Below the pieces are notes generated by a model. The model made no database searches. It saw nothing but the letters and a program-made list of their open reading frames with translations, and had not been told where the DNA came from. A stretch of 64,000 nt of DNA from positions 930,001 to 994,000 of the forward strand of contig CAXXWT010000009.1 of the NCBI GenBank assembly GCA_963674685.2, in the 5' to 3' direction. Shown in pieces: positions 8,233-16,565 of the stretch. Source of the stretch: G963674685 sp963674685 (GTDB taxonomy: Bacteria; Lernaellota; Lernaellaia; JACKCT01). Position 1 is the stretch's first letter; each line of letters begins with the position of its first letter. The position numbers and the translations under genes are program-made.

Positions 8233-8991
8233 TTAACGGAACTTGCCGGGCGAAATCATGGACGGCATATCGGTTTTTTTGTAATCCGCCGGGGTCGTGA
8301 AAAGCGACGCGTCGATCTTCTGTTTTTCCACTTTAAGCACGGTCATGGTCGTTACGATTTTTTGACCCTGCACATCGGTTTCGGTGACCTGCCGGACGGG
8401 ATAGCCTTTCAAAGATGCGATGGCGTCATAAAGCTTATTGATATTCGATGATTTTGTTTCACCCATGGACGCGCGGTAAATATTGATGAGAAGCTCCGGC
8501 CCGACGCCGGCCTCGTCCGTGATCCACCACGTTGTTTGCGATGTCACTCCCGGAGCGGTGACGGCCTTGACCATGAGTTTGATTTCCCAACTGTCCCACG
8601 CCCCGATTTTTTCCCTGCGTCCGGTTTTTCGATACAAATCCTCGGGCTTTTTTGTCGGATCGTTCAGCAGCGGTTGATAGGCCGACAGTGATTGCTCGGT
8701 CATTCTTTTGATATGCTCGATGGGCAGGATGGAATACGTGCGTGAAGGGGGATGCACGAGAATCGTTTCCTTGGCGTCGGGACGGAAGATAAGAATCTCC
8801 TGGCCGAAGGAATCTTTTCTCAGTTTTCCATCGGCGAACCAGCTTTTGACAATGCCGTTTCGCGTGGGCATATCCGTCGGCGCCGCGGTCTCGATGTATT
8901 CCTCTATATACCAGCCCCGAACCTGATCGGCCGTGACCACGGAGGCGGACAACGGGATAAGGCAAAGGCAAATCGCTGCGATCAATTTCAT
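8233..8991 (-). CDS. secreted DUF4412-like protein
   Basis: A 252-aa protein with a clear signal peptide (MKLIAAICLCLIPLSASVVTA) and a beta-rich body. The last part (KIDASLFTTPADYKK) is the ending typical of DUF4412/LolA-like periplasmic proteins that report on a metal or lipid ligand; no enzyme motif is visible. I start it at the ATG at 8991, where GGGAG lies 8 bases upstream. A TTG five codons earlier overlaps that ribosome site. It sits between the PLD-like gene and the proline-oxidation cluster on the same strand. A role in envelope lipid transport is only a guess. Confidence 0.6.
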   Translation of the reverse strand: MKLIAAICLCLIPLSASVVTADQVRGWYIEEYIETAAPTDMPTRNGIVKSWFADGKLRKDSFGQEILIFRPDAKETILVHPPSRTYSILPIEHIKRMTEQSLSAYQPLLNDPTKKPEDLYRKTGRREKIGAWDSWEIKLMVKAVTAPGVTSQTTWWITDEAGVGPELLINIYRASMGETKSSNINKLYDAIASLKGYPVRQVTETDVQGQKIVTTMTVLKVEKQKIDASLFTTPADYKKTDMPSMISPGKFR

Positions 8992-9051
8992 TTGGTCTAC
9001 TCCCAAAAGCGCTTTTTCATCAGATCGAAGCGACCTGACTGAAACGCCATG

Positions 9052-10188
9052 TTAACCGATAATCATTTTCTCCGCGACCAGTCCGCCGGTGCTGAAACGA
9101 TTCAGGCTGCAGGATTCGATTTCAGGATGCGTTTCATCGTGCGCCAGCATCCGCGCCGTCATCTCTCCGATGGCGGGCGCCATCATAAAACCGTGTCCCA
9201 TGAAGCCGTGACACTGGATGAATCCTTCGACCGCGTCGACCGGGCCGAGAATCGGGTTGGTGTCCGGAGTGATGTCGTAATAACCGGCCCATTGGCGCAG
9301 AACTTTGACGGAAAAAAGCCGCGGCAGCAGATCGACGATCCGGCGGCTGGCGGCCGTGATAAACTTGAAAGACGACTTCTGATCTTCGGCCGGGCCTTTG
9401 TCCACGCCGAGGCATGCGTATACTTCGCCGCGCATCGTTTGCGAAACGAATAATCCGCTGTCCATCGGCACCAGATTCGGACCCATGAAAGGGCGCAGGG
9501 ACTCCGTCACCAGGGCGCCGTGTTTTTCCGGATAGTTGGGAAGCTCGATCCCGGTCATGGCCGCGATTTTCGGCGACGAGGTTCCGGCGGCGTTGATTGC
9601 CAGAGATGTCTCGAAGTCTCCACTGGGAGTGCGGACTTTTTGGATTTTTCCCGATTGAACGTCGATGTTCGTAACGGGACTGTGCGTGAGCAAGGTGTTG
9701 CCGTGTTTTTTAATTCCTTTGGCGAATGCGTGGACCGCGGAGAAAGGGAACATGACGCCGTCGTTGGGATTGAAGGAACCAGCCAGAATCCCGTCGAGCT
9801 TTACGTAGGGGCAAAGCCGCGCAATATCGGCGGGCGCCAGCATTCGCGTCGGGCAACCGTGCTCGTTTTGAAGCTTGACGCCGCATTCAAGTTGCTCGAC
9901 GTGGGCGGCGTTTTTGGCCAGGAAGAGATAGCCGTCCTGCCGAAACCAGATGTTTTCTCCCGTTTGCCTGCTGAGTGATTTGAACAGGGTGATGGAGCGC
10001 TTCATGATCTCGATATTCCGCGCGCTGCTCCACTGTTCACGCACGCCTCCGCCGCAGCGTCCCGTCGCGCCGCCGTTGAGATGCCCTTTTTCCAAAACCA
10101 CCACGTCGCGCCAACCGAGACGGCCCAGATAATAGGCGATGGATAGTCCCATGATCCCGCCGCCGATGATGACGACCCGGGCTTTCAT
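9052..10188 (-). CDS. FAD-dependent amine oxidoreductase, beta subunit (proline/hydroxyproline or sarcosine dehydrogenase type)
   Basis: A 378-aa DAO-family flavoprotein. The dinucleotide-binding motif VVIIGGGIMGLSIAYYLG starts at residue 5, and GCGGGVREQW follows in the FAD site. The C-terminal IQCHGFMGHGFMMAPAIGE is the DAO-family ending that covers the active site. Length and neighbours match the beta subunit of heteromeric dye-linked L-proline dehydrogenases or the related sarcosine/D-hydroxyproline dehydrogenases. It overlaps the BFD-like gene by four bases (ATGA), implying coupled translation and a complex. With P5C dehydrogenase in the same operon, proline is the best-supported substrate by inference. 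Confidence 0.8.
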   Translation of the reverse strand: MKARVVIIGGGIMGLSIAYYLGRLGWRDVVVLEKGHLNGGATGRCGGGVREQWSSARNIEIMKRSITLFKSLSRQTGENIWFRQDGYLFLAKNAAHVEQLECGVKLQNEHGCPTRMLAPADIARLCPYVKLDGILAGSFNPNDGVMFPFSAVHAFAKGIKKHGNTLLTHSPVTNIDVQSGKIQKVRTPSGDFETSLAINAAGTSSPKIAAMTGIELPNYPEKHGALVTESLRPFMGPNLVPMDSGLFVSQTMRGEVYACLGVDKGPAEDQKSSFKFITAASRRIVDLLPRLFSVKVLRQWAGYYDITPDTNPILGPVDAVEGFIQCHGFMGHGFMMAPAIGEMTARMLAHDETHPEIESCSLNRFSTGGLVAEKMIIG

Positions 10189-10466
10189 GGCTCGACCTCT
10201 TCGTCGTCGCGCGCGGCGAAGAATCCGAGCGGCGTCATCAAAAGGGGCGGGCGGCTGACCAGGGGAGGGGAGCCTTCAACGTTTTTCTTTGTTTCCTCAT
10301 CGATAATGCGCAGCATCGTCGCCACGCACATTTTCGCCTGGCAGGCGCCCGTGCCCGCCGCGAGATAGCGTTTCAGGCTTTCCAGGTCGTCGTGACCGGC
10401 CCGGACCGCCTCGCGGATTTCCAGTTCCGTGACGTCCTCGCAAAAACAAACGAATGTTTTAGGCAT
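10185..10466 (-). CDS. BFD-like [2Fe-2S] small subunit
   Basis: A 93-aa protein with the bacterioferritin-associated ferredoxin-type cluster motif: Cys7 and Cys9 in FVCFCEDV, then Cys42 and Cys47 in GACQAKMC. Such small proteins form the gamma (iron-sulfur) subunit in multi-subunit proline, hydroxyproline and opine dehydrogenases, passing electrons between flavins. It overlaps the alpha gene by 8 bases and the beta gene by 4, so all three are likely made in step. The C-terminal 35 residues are not conserved-looking and may be a linker to a partner. Confidence 0.8.
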   Translation of the reverse strand: MPKTFVCFCEDVTELEIREAVRAGHDDLESLKRYLAAGTGACQAKMCVATMLRIIDEETKKNVEGSPPLVSRPPLLMTPLGFFAARDDEEVEP

Positions 10467-11925
10467 GCGCGTTGCCCCTCAATTCGGCCAGGCGCGTTTC
10501 GCGCGATGATGTCGACGACGCGGCGCAGGCGGCGGATGCCGCGGCAAGGCGGCCTGCGTGTATGATGTTTTCCGTTTCACCGCGCCCGGCGATTTCTCCG
10601 GCGACGTATATCCCCCGGACCGGCGTACGGCCTTCGGCGTCGCACGCGGGAAGAAATGCGGAAATGGCTTTCGAGTAATTGACGGGAACGCCGGCCTGCT
10701 GCGCCAGTTCGTAACGCGGTGCCGGCGGCGCGTCGACGGCCAATATCCCGCAGGGTGCGCGTACGGAATTTTTCGAGCCGGGTCCCGTCAGTCTGACGTC
10801 GGACAACTGGTCGGAGCCCGATGCCTTTTCAATTGTAAAACCATGCAGCACCTGCGTGCCTTTGGCTTCGATGGATTCAATCTGTCGATCCGTCTGCTCA
10901 TTCTTTTGCTTTGCAACCGCCAGGCAGGATACCTCGATTCCAAAGTCGCGAAGGCGTTTAGCCAGCGACAAGGCGAACCGTCCGCGGCCCGCGATGGCGA
11001 CATTTTTCGCGGCGCGGATTCCGTAACGCGCGACGAGCATGGATAAGGAGCGGGCGCCCATGACGCCGGGCAGGTCGTTATTGGCGAACAGCAAGTTATG
11101 TTCGTGCGCGCCGCAGGCGAGAATCGTTTGATCGGCCCGGATTTTCACAAGTCCCTCGGCGCTATGCGCCACGAAAAACCCTTCCGCGAAATATCCGATG
11201 ATTTCGGTTTCCGGCATGTAAGTGATTTTCGATTCACGCAAAAGGTTCGCGTGGCGCGTCGCCCACGTTGGTCCGTTTTCAAATCCCTGCGTTTCTCCCA
11301 AAAATCCCTGCAAATGGCCGCCGGCCTTCGTATCGCTGTCGACCAAAAGCGCATCCAACCCGGCCTCGGATGCTTCCAGGGCCGCCGCGATGCCGGCGGG
11401 ACCCGCGCCGACGATGAGAAGCGGCGTTTTGATGACGGACAGTTTCGGCTCCCTAGCCGGAATCACGTCGGGAAGATCGCCCAGGCCGCTGACCATGCGG
11501 ACGGCGGCCTTGAATTGGCGGTTCATGAATTTCGAGCCGGTGAACATTCCGTGATAATCGAATTTTTTCCGGAAGACCGAGTCCGTGAGCCGGAGCATAT
11601 CGAAAGAGGCGGACGGAAAACCGCCGTCCCGCTCGATCCTCATTCCGTTTTTGCAAAAGATGCGCGTCGACGGCTGATTCGACTCGCCGTCAATGCGAAG
11701 GAGGCTGTTGCCGTCGATGCTCAGGAGACTGAATACGCCTCTCGGGCGGTGGAATTTCATGCTGCGGGAAAATGTTTTGAGGCCGGCTGCACAAAGCGCG
11801 ACGGCGACGGTTTCCGACGCATAAGCGCTTACGGGATCGCCCTCGAAATTCAACGTCATCGCCTCGCCGCGATGAAATGGGAAATCCGGGTGTTCGTAAA
11901 TTCTCAGGTCGGTTGAGCTACCCAT
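10459..11925 (-). CDS. pyridine nucleotide-disulphide-type oxidoreductase, alpha subunit of an amine/proline dehydrogenase complex
   Basis: A 488-aa protein. Residues 1-110 resemble the SoxA/HcnA-type ubiquitin-like ferredoxin fold (KFHRPRGVFSLL), but the Cys cluster that would hold [2Fe-2S] is absent. The FAD domain starts at LLIVGAGPAGIAAALEASEAG (about 168), with a second nucleotide-binding segment (NVAIAGRGRFALSLAKRL) and GIYVAGEIAGRGET near the end. This matches alpha subunits of heteromeric proline/hydroxyproline dehydrogenases and the N-terminal half of sarcosine oxidase alpha. The BFD-like neighbour may supply the missing cluster. It lies 21 bases downstream of P5C dehydrogenase. Confidence 0.8.
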   Translation of the reverse strand: MGSSTDLRIYEHPDFPFHRGEAMTLNFEGDPVSAYASETVAVALCAAGLKTFSRSMKFHRPRGVFSLLSIDGNSLLRIDGESNQPSTRIFCKNGMRIERDGGFPSASFDMLRLTDSVFRKKFDYHGMFTGSKFMNRQFKAAVRMVSGLGDLPDVIPAREPKLSVIKTPLLIVGAGPAGIAAALEASEAGLDALLVDSDTKAGGHLQGFLGETQGFENGPTWATRHANLLRESKITYMPETEIIGYFAEGFFVAHSAEGLVKIRADQTILACGAHEHNLLFANNDLPGVMGARSLSMLVARYGIRAAKNVAIAGRGRFALSLAKRLRDFGIEVSCLAVAKQKNEQTDRQIESIEAKGTQVLHGFTIEKASGSDQLSDVRLTGPGSKNSVRAPCGILAVDAPPAPRYELAQQAGVPVNYSKAISAFLPACDAEGRTPVRGIYVAGEIAGRGETENIIHAGRLAAASAACAASSTSSRETRLAELRGNAHA

Positions 11926-11946
11926 ATGGATACGCCGCCCCGCTTT

Positions 11947-13503
11947 TTAAAACTGTTCGCTGATGGATTTGGCTTGCGTGAGAAGTAAAAGGTAATCCCG
12001 CCCGCCCGCTTTGGCGTCGGTGCCGCTCATGTTGAATCCGCCGAAAGGATGGACTCCTACGAGCGCCCCGGTGCATTTCCTGTTGATGTACAGGTTGCCC
12101 GCGTGAAAATGCCGCTTGGCGTAGTTGATTCTGTCTCTGTCGCCGGAATAGACCGAACCCGTCAGGCCGTATTCCGTGGCGTTGGCCAGCTTGATCATAT
12201 CTTCGAATGAGCCGTTGAATTTCATGACGGTCAGGATCGGTCCGAAAATTTCTTCCTGCTCCATCCGCGCGCCGGGTTTAATGTCCTCGAAGATCGTCGG
12301 CTCCAGAAAATAACCGCCTTTTTGCTTGATGACGTTTCCGCCCAGAATCAACTTGCCTTCCCGTTTGCCGATTTGCAGATACTTGCGGCACTTGGCCAGG
12401 CTTTGCCGGTTGATGACCGGTCCCATGCTTGTGTCAAAGGATCGGGGATCGCCGACTTTGATTTTTTTGGCGTGTTTCAGCAACTCGGTCATGAAGCGGT
12501 TGTAAATTTTCGCGTGAACGATCAGGCGGCTGCAAGCCGAGCATTTTTGCCCGGCGTAACCGAAAGCGGCGGCGGATGACGCCTTGGCCGCCGCGTTGAT
12601 GTCCGCCGTTTCGTCGATGACCATCGTGTCTTTGCCGCCCATTTCCGCCATGACCCTCTTAATCCAGATTTGTCCTTTGGCGATTTTCGAGGCCTTGTCC
12701 ACGATGCCGAGGCCGACTTCCTTGGAGCCGGTAAAGGTGATGAAGCGTGTTTTGGGATTCGTCACCAGTTCCTCGCCCGCCGTGCTTCCCGGACCCGGGA
12801 GGAAGTTGACGACTCCCGGAGGCATTCCGGCTTCGACCAGGACGTCAAAAGCCAGGCGGCCGACAAACGGCGAATCGCTGGCGGGTTTGAGAACGACGGT
12901 GTTCCCGGCGACGACGGCGCCGACCGTCATGCCGACGAGAATGGCGAAGGGGAAATTCCAGGGGGGGATGACGGCGCCGGCGCCCAGCGGGATATAAAAC
13001 AGCTGCGCGCGTTCCGTCGGGATTTGGGTGACGGGCTGCGTTTTGCCTTGCAGATCCAGGGCCAGCCTCGCGTAGTAATCGCAGAAATCGATGCCTTCGG
13101 CGGTGTCCGCGTCGGCCTCGATCCACGGCTTGCCGGTCTCTAAAACCATGGCGGCGGAAAACTCGTGACGTCGGGCGCGCATGATGTCGGCGACGTCGAA
13201 AAGCAGTTTCGCCCGGCGTTTTACCGGCCAGGACGACCATTCGCCAAAAGCCTTGGTAGCGGCTTCCAGTGCTCGTTTCGCTTCTTTGACTCCGGCTTTT
13301 GAGAAAGCGCCGATGACTTGTGAAGGGTTGGAAGGATTATGGCTGGTGAAAGTTTCTTTCGTAAAAACTTTCTTGCCGCCGATGACAAGGCTGTGCGTTT
13401 TGCCAAGTTGCGATTCTATTTTCGCGAGAGCCTCCATGAAGGATTCTCTGTTTTCGGATTTGGTGAAATCCGTCAGCGCTGCGTTGCGAAAATGACTCAA
13501 CAT
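11947..13503 (-). CDS. L-glutamate gamma-semialdehyde (1-pyrroline-5-carboxylate) dehydrogenase
   Basis: A 518-aa aldehyde dehydrogenase of the RocA/PutA P5CDH type, oxidising glutamate semialdehyde to glutamate with NAD+. Visible features: PPWNFPFAILVG (about 180), the Rossmann turn FTGSKEVG (about 259), the general-base Glu in MAEMGGKDTMVID (about 290), and the nucleophile Cys in GYAGQKCSACSRL (about 320). The ATG at 13503 follows GGAGG by 9 bases. It is the first gene of a four-gene run with the alpha, BFD-like and beta subunits of a flavin-dependent amine dehydrogenase. Together they would convert proline to glutamate without a PutA-type proline dehydrogenase. Confidence 0.9.
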   Translation of the reverse strand: MLSHFRNAALTDFTKSENRESFMEALAKIESQLGKTHSLVIGGKKVFTKETFTSHNPSNPSQVIGAFSKAGVKEAKRALEAATKAFGEWSSWPVKRRAKLLFDVADIMRARRHEFSAAMVLETGKPWIEADADTAEGIDFCDYYARLALDLQGKTQPVTQIPTERAQLFYIPLGAGAVIPPWNFPFAILVGMTVGAVVAGNTVVLKPASDSPFVGRLAFDVLVEAGMPPGVVNFLPGPGSTAGEELVTNPKTRFITFTGSKEVGLGIVDKASKIAKGQIWIKRVMAEMGGKDTMVIDETADINAAAKASSAAAFGYAGQKCSACSRLIVHAKIYNRFMTELLKHAKKIKVGDPRSFDTSMGPVINRQSLAKCRKYLQIGKREGKLILGGNVIKQKGGYFLEPTIFEDIKPGARMEQEEIFGPILTVMKFNGSFEDMIKLANATEYGLTGSVYSGDRDRINYAKRHFHAGNLYINRKCTGALVGVHPFGGFNMSGTDAKAGGRDYLLLLTQAKSISEQF

Positions 13504-13633
13504 GGCGACTTACCTCCGTCGTGATTTTCAAAAAAAGATAGCTGGCATGAGGGATTATACAAATATCAACGGCTTATGAACAGGGGAGAAAATGCTGAAA
13601 ATACCGTAAATTTCGAGGGATACCGACGTCGGT

Positions 13634-14251
13634 TCAATAGATGATGTATTCGCCTTTGCCCTGGCGGACAAGTTCCGGTTCCTGGCCCAGAAAACTGATG
13701 ATTGTCGACGGCTTCGGATGAATGAGGCCGGCGTCGATGATGATGTCGACATGGCCGCCGAGGACATCCATGATTTCTTCCGGATCGGCCAGAATATCCC
13801 CGCCGTGAACATAAGCGCTTGTGGAAATCAGAGGCTGCCCGAGTTCTTCGATAAGAGCCTGGCAAATCACGTTGTCGGGGACGCGTATGCCGATTTCCTT
13901 GTGGCTGTTCTGCGTGACGCGGGGCGCAGTCTTTTTCGCTTCGAGAATGAAGGTATAAGGCCCGGGGAGAAGTCTTTTCATGGTCCGGTAGGCCGTATCG
14001 CTCAGTTTGGCGTACTCGGAAATGTCCGACAAATCCTTGCATAGAAACGACAGGGGTCGTGAAAGGGATTTTTTCTTGAGTTGATAAAGCTTCTCGATTC
14101 CCCGCTTGTTCTTGATGTGCGTTCCGATGGCATACGTCGAATCCGTCGGATGGACGACGAGACCGTTTTGGTTGAGGATTTCAATGGTCTTGCCGATCAA
14201 CCGAATTTGAGGATTTTCTTTATTAATTTTAAAAACCTGAGCTTTCGCCAT
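13634..14251 (-). CDS. YciO/Sua5/YrdC family protein (threonylcarbamoyl-AMP synthase-like)
   Basis: A 205-aa YrdC-fold protein. The N-terminal GLVVHPTDSTYAIG (about 30) and the basic KLYQLKKKSLSRPLSFLC (about 54) form the nucleotide and tRNA-side binding surface; GPYTFILEA and IGIRVPDN follow, with the C-terminal DIIIDAGLIHPKPSTIISF. The family makes threonylcarbamoyl-AMP for the t6A37 tRNA modification. The sequence resembles the YciO subgroup, whose activity in t6A synthesis is weaker or uncertain, so I leave the gene symbol blank. It is read alone between the 290-aa gene and the P5CDH operon. Confidence 0.82.
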   Translation of the reverse strand: MAKAQVFKINKENPQIRLIGKTIEILNQNGLVVHPTDSTYAIGTHIKNKRGIEKLYQLKKKSLSRPLSFLCKDLSDISEYAKLSDTAYRTMKRLLPGPYTFILEAKKTAPRVTQNSHKEIGIRVPDNVICQALIEELGQPLISTSAYVHGGDILADPEEIMDVLGGHVDIIIDAGLIHPKPSTIISFLGQEPELVRQGKGEYIIY

Positions 14252-14324
14252 ATTCGAATCCTCCGATACTCTTCAAGTCGGAAGTGTATGCATGAGCATG
14301 GGTATTTTTGTCAAGGTTTTCAGG

Positions 14325-14341
14325 AAAAACAGCCCGGCTGT
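14325..14341 (-). terminator. rho-independent terminator after the 290-aa gene
   Basis: On the minus strand ACAGC-CGG-GCTGT forms a compact hairpin (14329-14341) followed by five T. It begins seven bases past the stop of the 14348-15220 gene and upstream of the YciO-type gene. The stem is short (5 bp). Confidence 0.5.
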
Positions 14342-14347
14342 GAAACT

Positions 14348-15220
14348 TTAACTCACTCCCGGCCTGGTTCGCAAAACGACGGGACTTCCATACTCAATCG
14401 TCAGGTCCGCGTGTCCCAGTGAAAGCGTGAATTCAGGTTCTTTGCCTTCTTCGCCGTATAGGAAGGGCTCTTTTCTGTCGCCCGTCGGATCGCCCGGGCC
14501 GAAGCCGGTCGTGTCGATAACCGCTCCGTCGCCGAGAACCTTGAAAACGGGATGCGACTTCGGATTGAGAGTTAAAGTGATTTTGCCGTTTTGCATGGTC
14601 ACCGATAAATTCGGAGTTTCTTCCCCGGTGACGATGATACGCATCAGGCCGGCTTTTTGTTCGATGACGGTCGAAGCGTTTTCAGGGGCAATGTAAATAT
14701 GGGTTTCCGATTCGCCGGCTTTTAATTTCAACGGGCCGACGTTGTCGATAATTGTAATAAATTGCGACTCTTCGGATTCAATATCGACGGAGCCTTTCGA
14801 ACTTTCGACCCAGATGTTGGCCTGGTGTGTTTTCAGCTTGAGATTCGTTTCAGGCGGCGCCTTGAATTCGATATCCGTCTTGCGTTCCATGGCGCGGTAA
14901 TGATTGTATTTGACGCTGACTTCCGCGTCCTTTCCCGTTATTGATTCAACGATTTCAATGGAATCCAGGGCCTTGGCGATGGATTGCGCCGGGCTGATGC
15001 GGATGGTTTTGGTCGCCTGATAATCGATCGTGTCGCCGCCCGTGGCGACGACGCGGATCAATCCGAAATCGTTGCCGATTTTAAACTCCGCCGCCGCGGG
15101 TAATTGACCATTGACGGATTGTTCGTTTTTCGGCCCAACCTGAAAAAAGCGAAGATATACATAGCCCCCGCCGCAGACGACGATGGTGATGCCGATGAGG
15201 ACCATTGCGATCTTTTTCAA
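14348..15220 (-). CDS. membrane-anchored hypothetical protein with DUF4097-like beta-helix body
   Basis: A 290-aa protein with an N-terminal membrane anchor (residues 4-25) and no lipobox. The remainder is a regular succession of short beta strands rich in Thr, Ile and Val (for example NLKLKTHQANIWVESS and SVDIESEESQFITII), which resembles the right-handed beta-helix of DUF4097 putative adhesins. No catalytic residues can be identified. It lies between engB and the YciO-type gene on the same strand, with a terminator hairpin at its end. A surface or periplasmic structural role is inferred from topology only. Confidence 0.6.
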   Translation of the reverse strand: MKKIAMVLIGITIVVCGGGYVYLRFFQVGPKNEQSVNGQLPAAAEFKIGNDFGLIRVVATGGDTIDYQATKTIRISPAQSIAKALDSIEIVESITGKDAEVSVKYNHYRAMERKTDIEFKAPPETNLKLKTHQANIWVESSKGSVDIESEESQFITIIDNVGPLKLKAGESETHIYIAPENASTVIEQKAGLMRIIVTGEETPNLSVTMQNGKITLTLNPKSHPVFKVLGDGAVIDTTGFGPGDPTGDRKEPFLYGEEGKEPEFTLSLGHADLTIEYGSPVVLRTRPGVS

Positions 15221-15286
15221 AATTCCTCCGGTTGTCCGTTAACCCGCCTGAAGGAAAACAACTGTCGCGGCATTTGTCAATGTCGT

Positions 15287-15871
15287 TTATTGGGTCAGCC
15301 GTTTTTCCAGCCGACGCCAAAGCTCTATCAAACCCATATTCTTTTGAGACGATACAAAAGAATAGTGCATGGAATCGTCTTCGGGGCTTTTTGCGCATTC
15401 GTTTTTCAGGTGGCGAAGCTCGTTCGACTTGAGTTTGTCGATTTTTGTAAATGTCAGTTCCATCGGAATTTCATAATGTCCGCAGAAATCGATGAGTTGC
15501 ATTTCCTCGTCACGCAGGCCGCGGCGCGCATCGACCAAAATAACCACCGCCCGCAGGTTCTTCCGGCGGGTGAGATATTCTTCGACGAGCTTCTGCCAAG
15601 ACGCCTTGACGGATTTCGGAACATTGGCGTAGCCGAAACCCGGCAAGTCGACGAATCGGAAAAGATCATTTATGACAAAAAAGTTCAGCAGGCGCGTTTT
15701 TCCGGGCGTCTGACTGATTTTCGCCAGTTTTTTCTGCCCGGTCATGGCGTTGATCAGGCTTGATTTCCCCACGTTGGACCGGCCGCAAAAAGCGATTTCC
15801 GATACGTTATCGCTCGGGCAACCGCTGTATTTGGATGCGCTCAACAGGAATATTGCGGATTTTATCTTCAT
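15287..15871 (-). CDS. engB: ribosome biogenesis GTPase EngB (YihA/YsxC)
   Basis: A 194-aa small GTPase of the TrmE-Era-EngA-EngB group, needed for large-subunit assembly. G1 is GRSNVGKSSLINAMTG (about 30), G2 is in PGKTRLLNFF, G3 is DLPGFGYA (about 75), and G4 is FTKIDKL (about 140). Length is normal. It is the first minus-strand gene downstream of the divergent region at 15872-16115. Confidence 0.95.
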   Translation of the reverse strand: MKIKSAIFLLSASKYSGCPSDNVSEIAFCGRSNVGKSSLINAMTGQKKLAKISQTPGKTRLLNFFVINDLFRFVDLPGFGYANVPKSVKASWQKLVEEYLTRRKNLRAVVILVDARRGLRDEEMQLIDFCGHYEIPMELTFTKIDKLKSNELRHLKNECAKSPEDDSMHYSFVSSQKNMGLIELWRRLEKRLTQ

Positions 15872-16115
15872 CGATGGTTACTTCCTTGTTCAGTCGGATA
15901 CACGGCGCGCATGAGTATTTGAAAAATCGGCGCCTTTTTCAAGCACTTTTTCGGTTCTTCGCGGATTCCTGATAAGTATCCGTTGCGGCGGTGTTTCAAT
16001 TCGGAAATTTTTGGCTGCTTAAGATTGCGCGCAAATGCCCCCTATGCTAACTTGGACGTCATGAGAAGATTGAATTTGCGGGATATGAATCCCGTGTGAA
16101 AAGTGTGCATACCAC

Positions 16116-16565
16116 GTGAAACCCTATCAAAAAAGACGCATGATCTACTCCGCCGGTCTTTTGGCGGCGCTTTATGTCATTTTTTCGATATTGATCGACT
16201 CGCCGTGGGTATTTCGTGTTTTTTTGATGCTCAACAATCGGACAATCACCCTTGACGGCAATCGCGACGGCCAGGCCGACTACTGGGAATATTGGGAAAA
16301 TGGAGAGTTGGTCTATTCGAAATGGGACATGAATTTCGACGGCAAAGAGGATTTTATCAATAAATTCCAGGATAACGAAGTCGTGACGCTTGAACAGGAC
16401 GCCGATTTTGATGGATACTTCGAGTACCGCGAACGCTGGAGTGAGGATCATTATATCGTCGAAGTGGACGAAGACGGCGACGGGGTATTTAAGGTTATGG
16501 AGATTGGGCAAAATGCCGATGAAAATAATAGTGGGGATTTGGTTTCCGGAGGGCAGACAGAATGA
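16116..16565 (+). CDS. membrane-anchored protein with four calcium-binding-like DxDxDG repeats
   Basis: A 149-aa protein. Residues 8-32 are hydrophobic and would anchor it in the inner membrane. The remainder is four consecutive acidic loops of the EF-hand/thrombospondin-3 type (DGNRDGQADYWE, DMNFDGKEDF, DADFDGYFEY, DEDGDGVFKV), spaced about 22-26 residues apart. Binding of Ca2+ is inferred from these loops. The start is GTG at 16116; an ATG eight codons later is possible. The stop overlaps the next gene by four bases (ATGA), so the two proteins are probably coexpressed. No homologue of known function recognised. Confidence 0.65.
   Translation: MKPYQKRRMIYSAGLLAALYVIFSILIDSPWVFRVFLMLNNRTITLDGNRDGQADYWEYWENGELVYSKWDMNFDGKEDFINKFQDNEVVTLEQDADFDGYFEYRERWSEDHYIVEVDEDGDGVFKVMEIGQNADENNSGDLVSGGQTE

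Noticed and set aside
10459..10800. Classical [2Fe-2S] ferredoxin site in the alpha subunit
   Set aside because: The N-terminal domain has the fold-like sequence but not the required Cys spacing.
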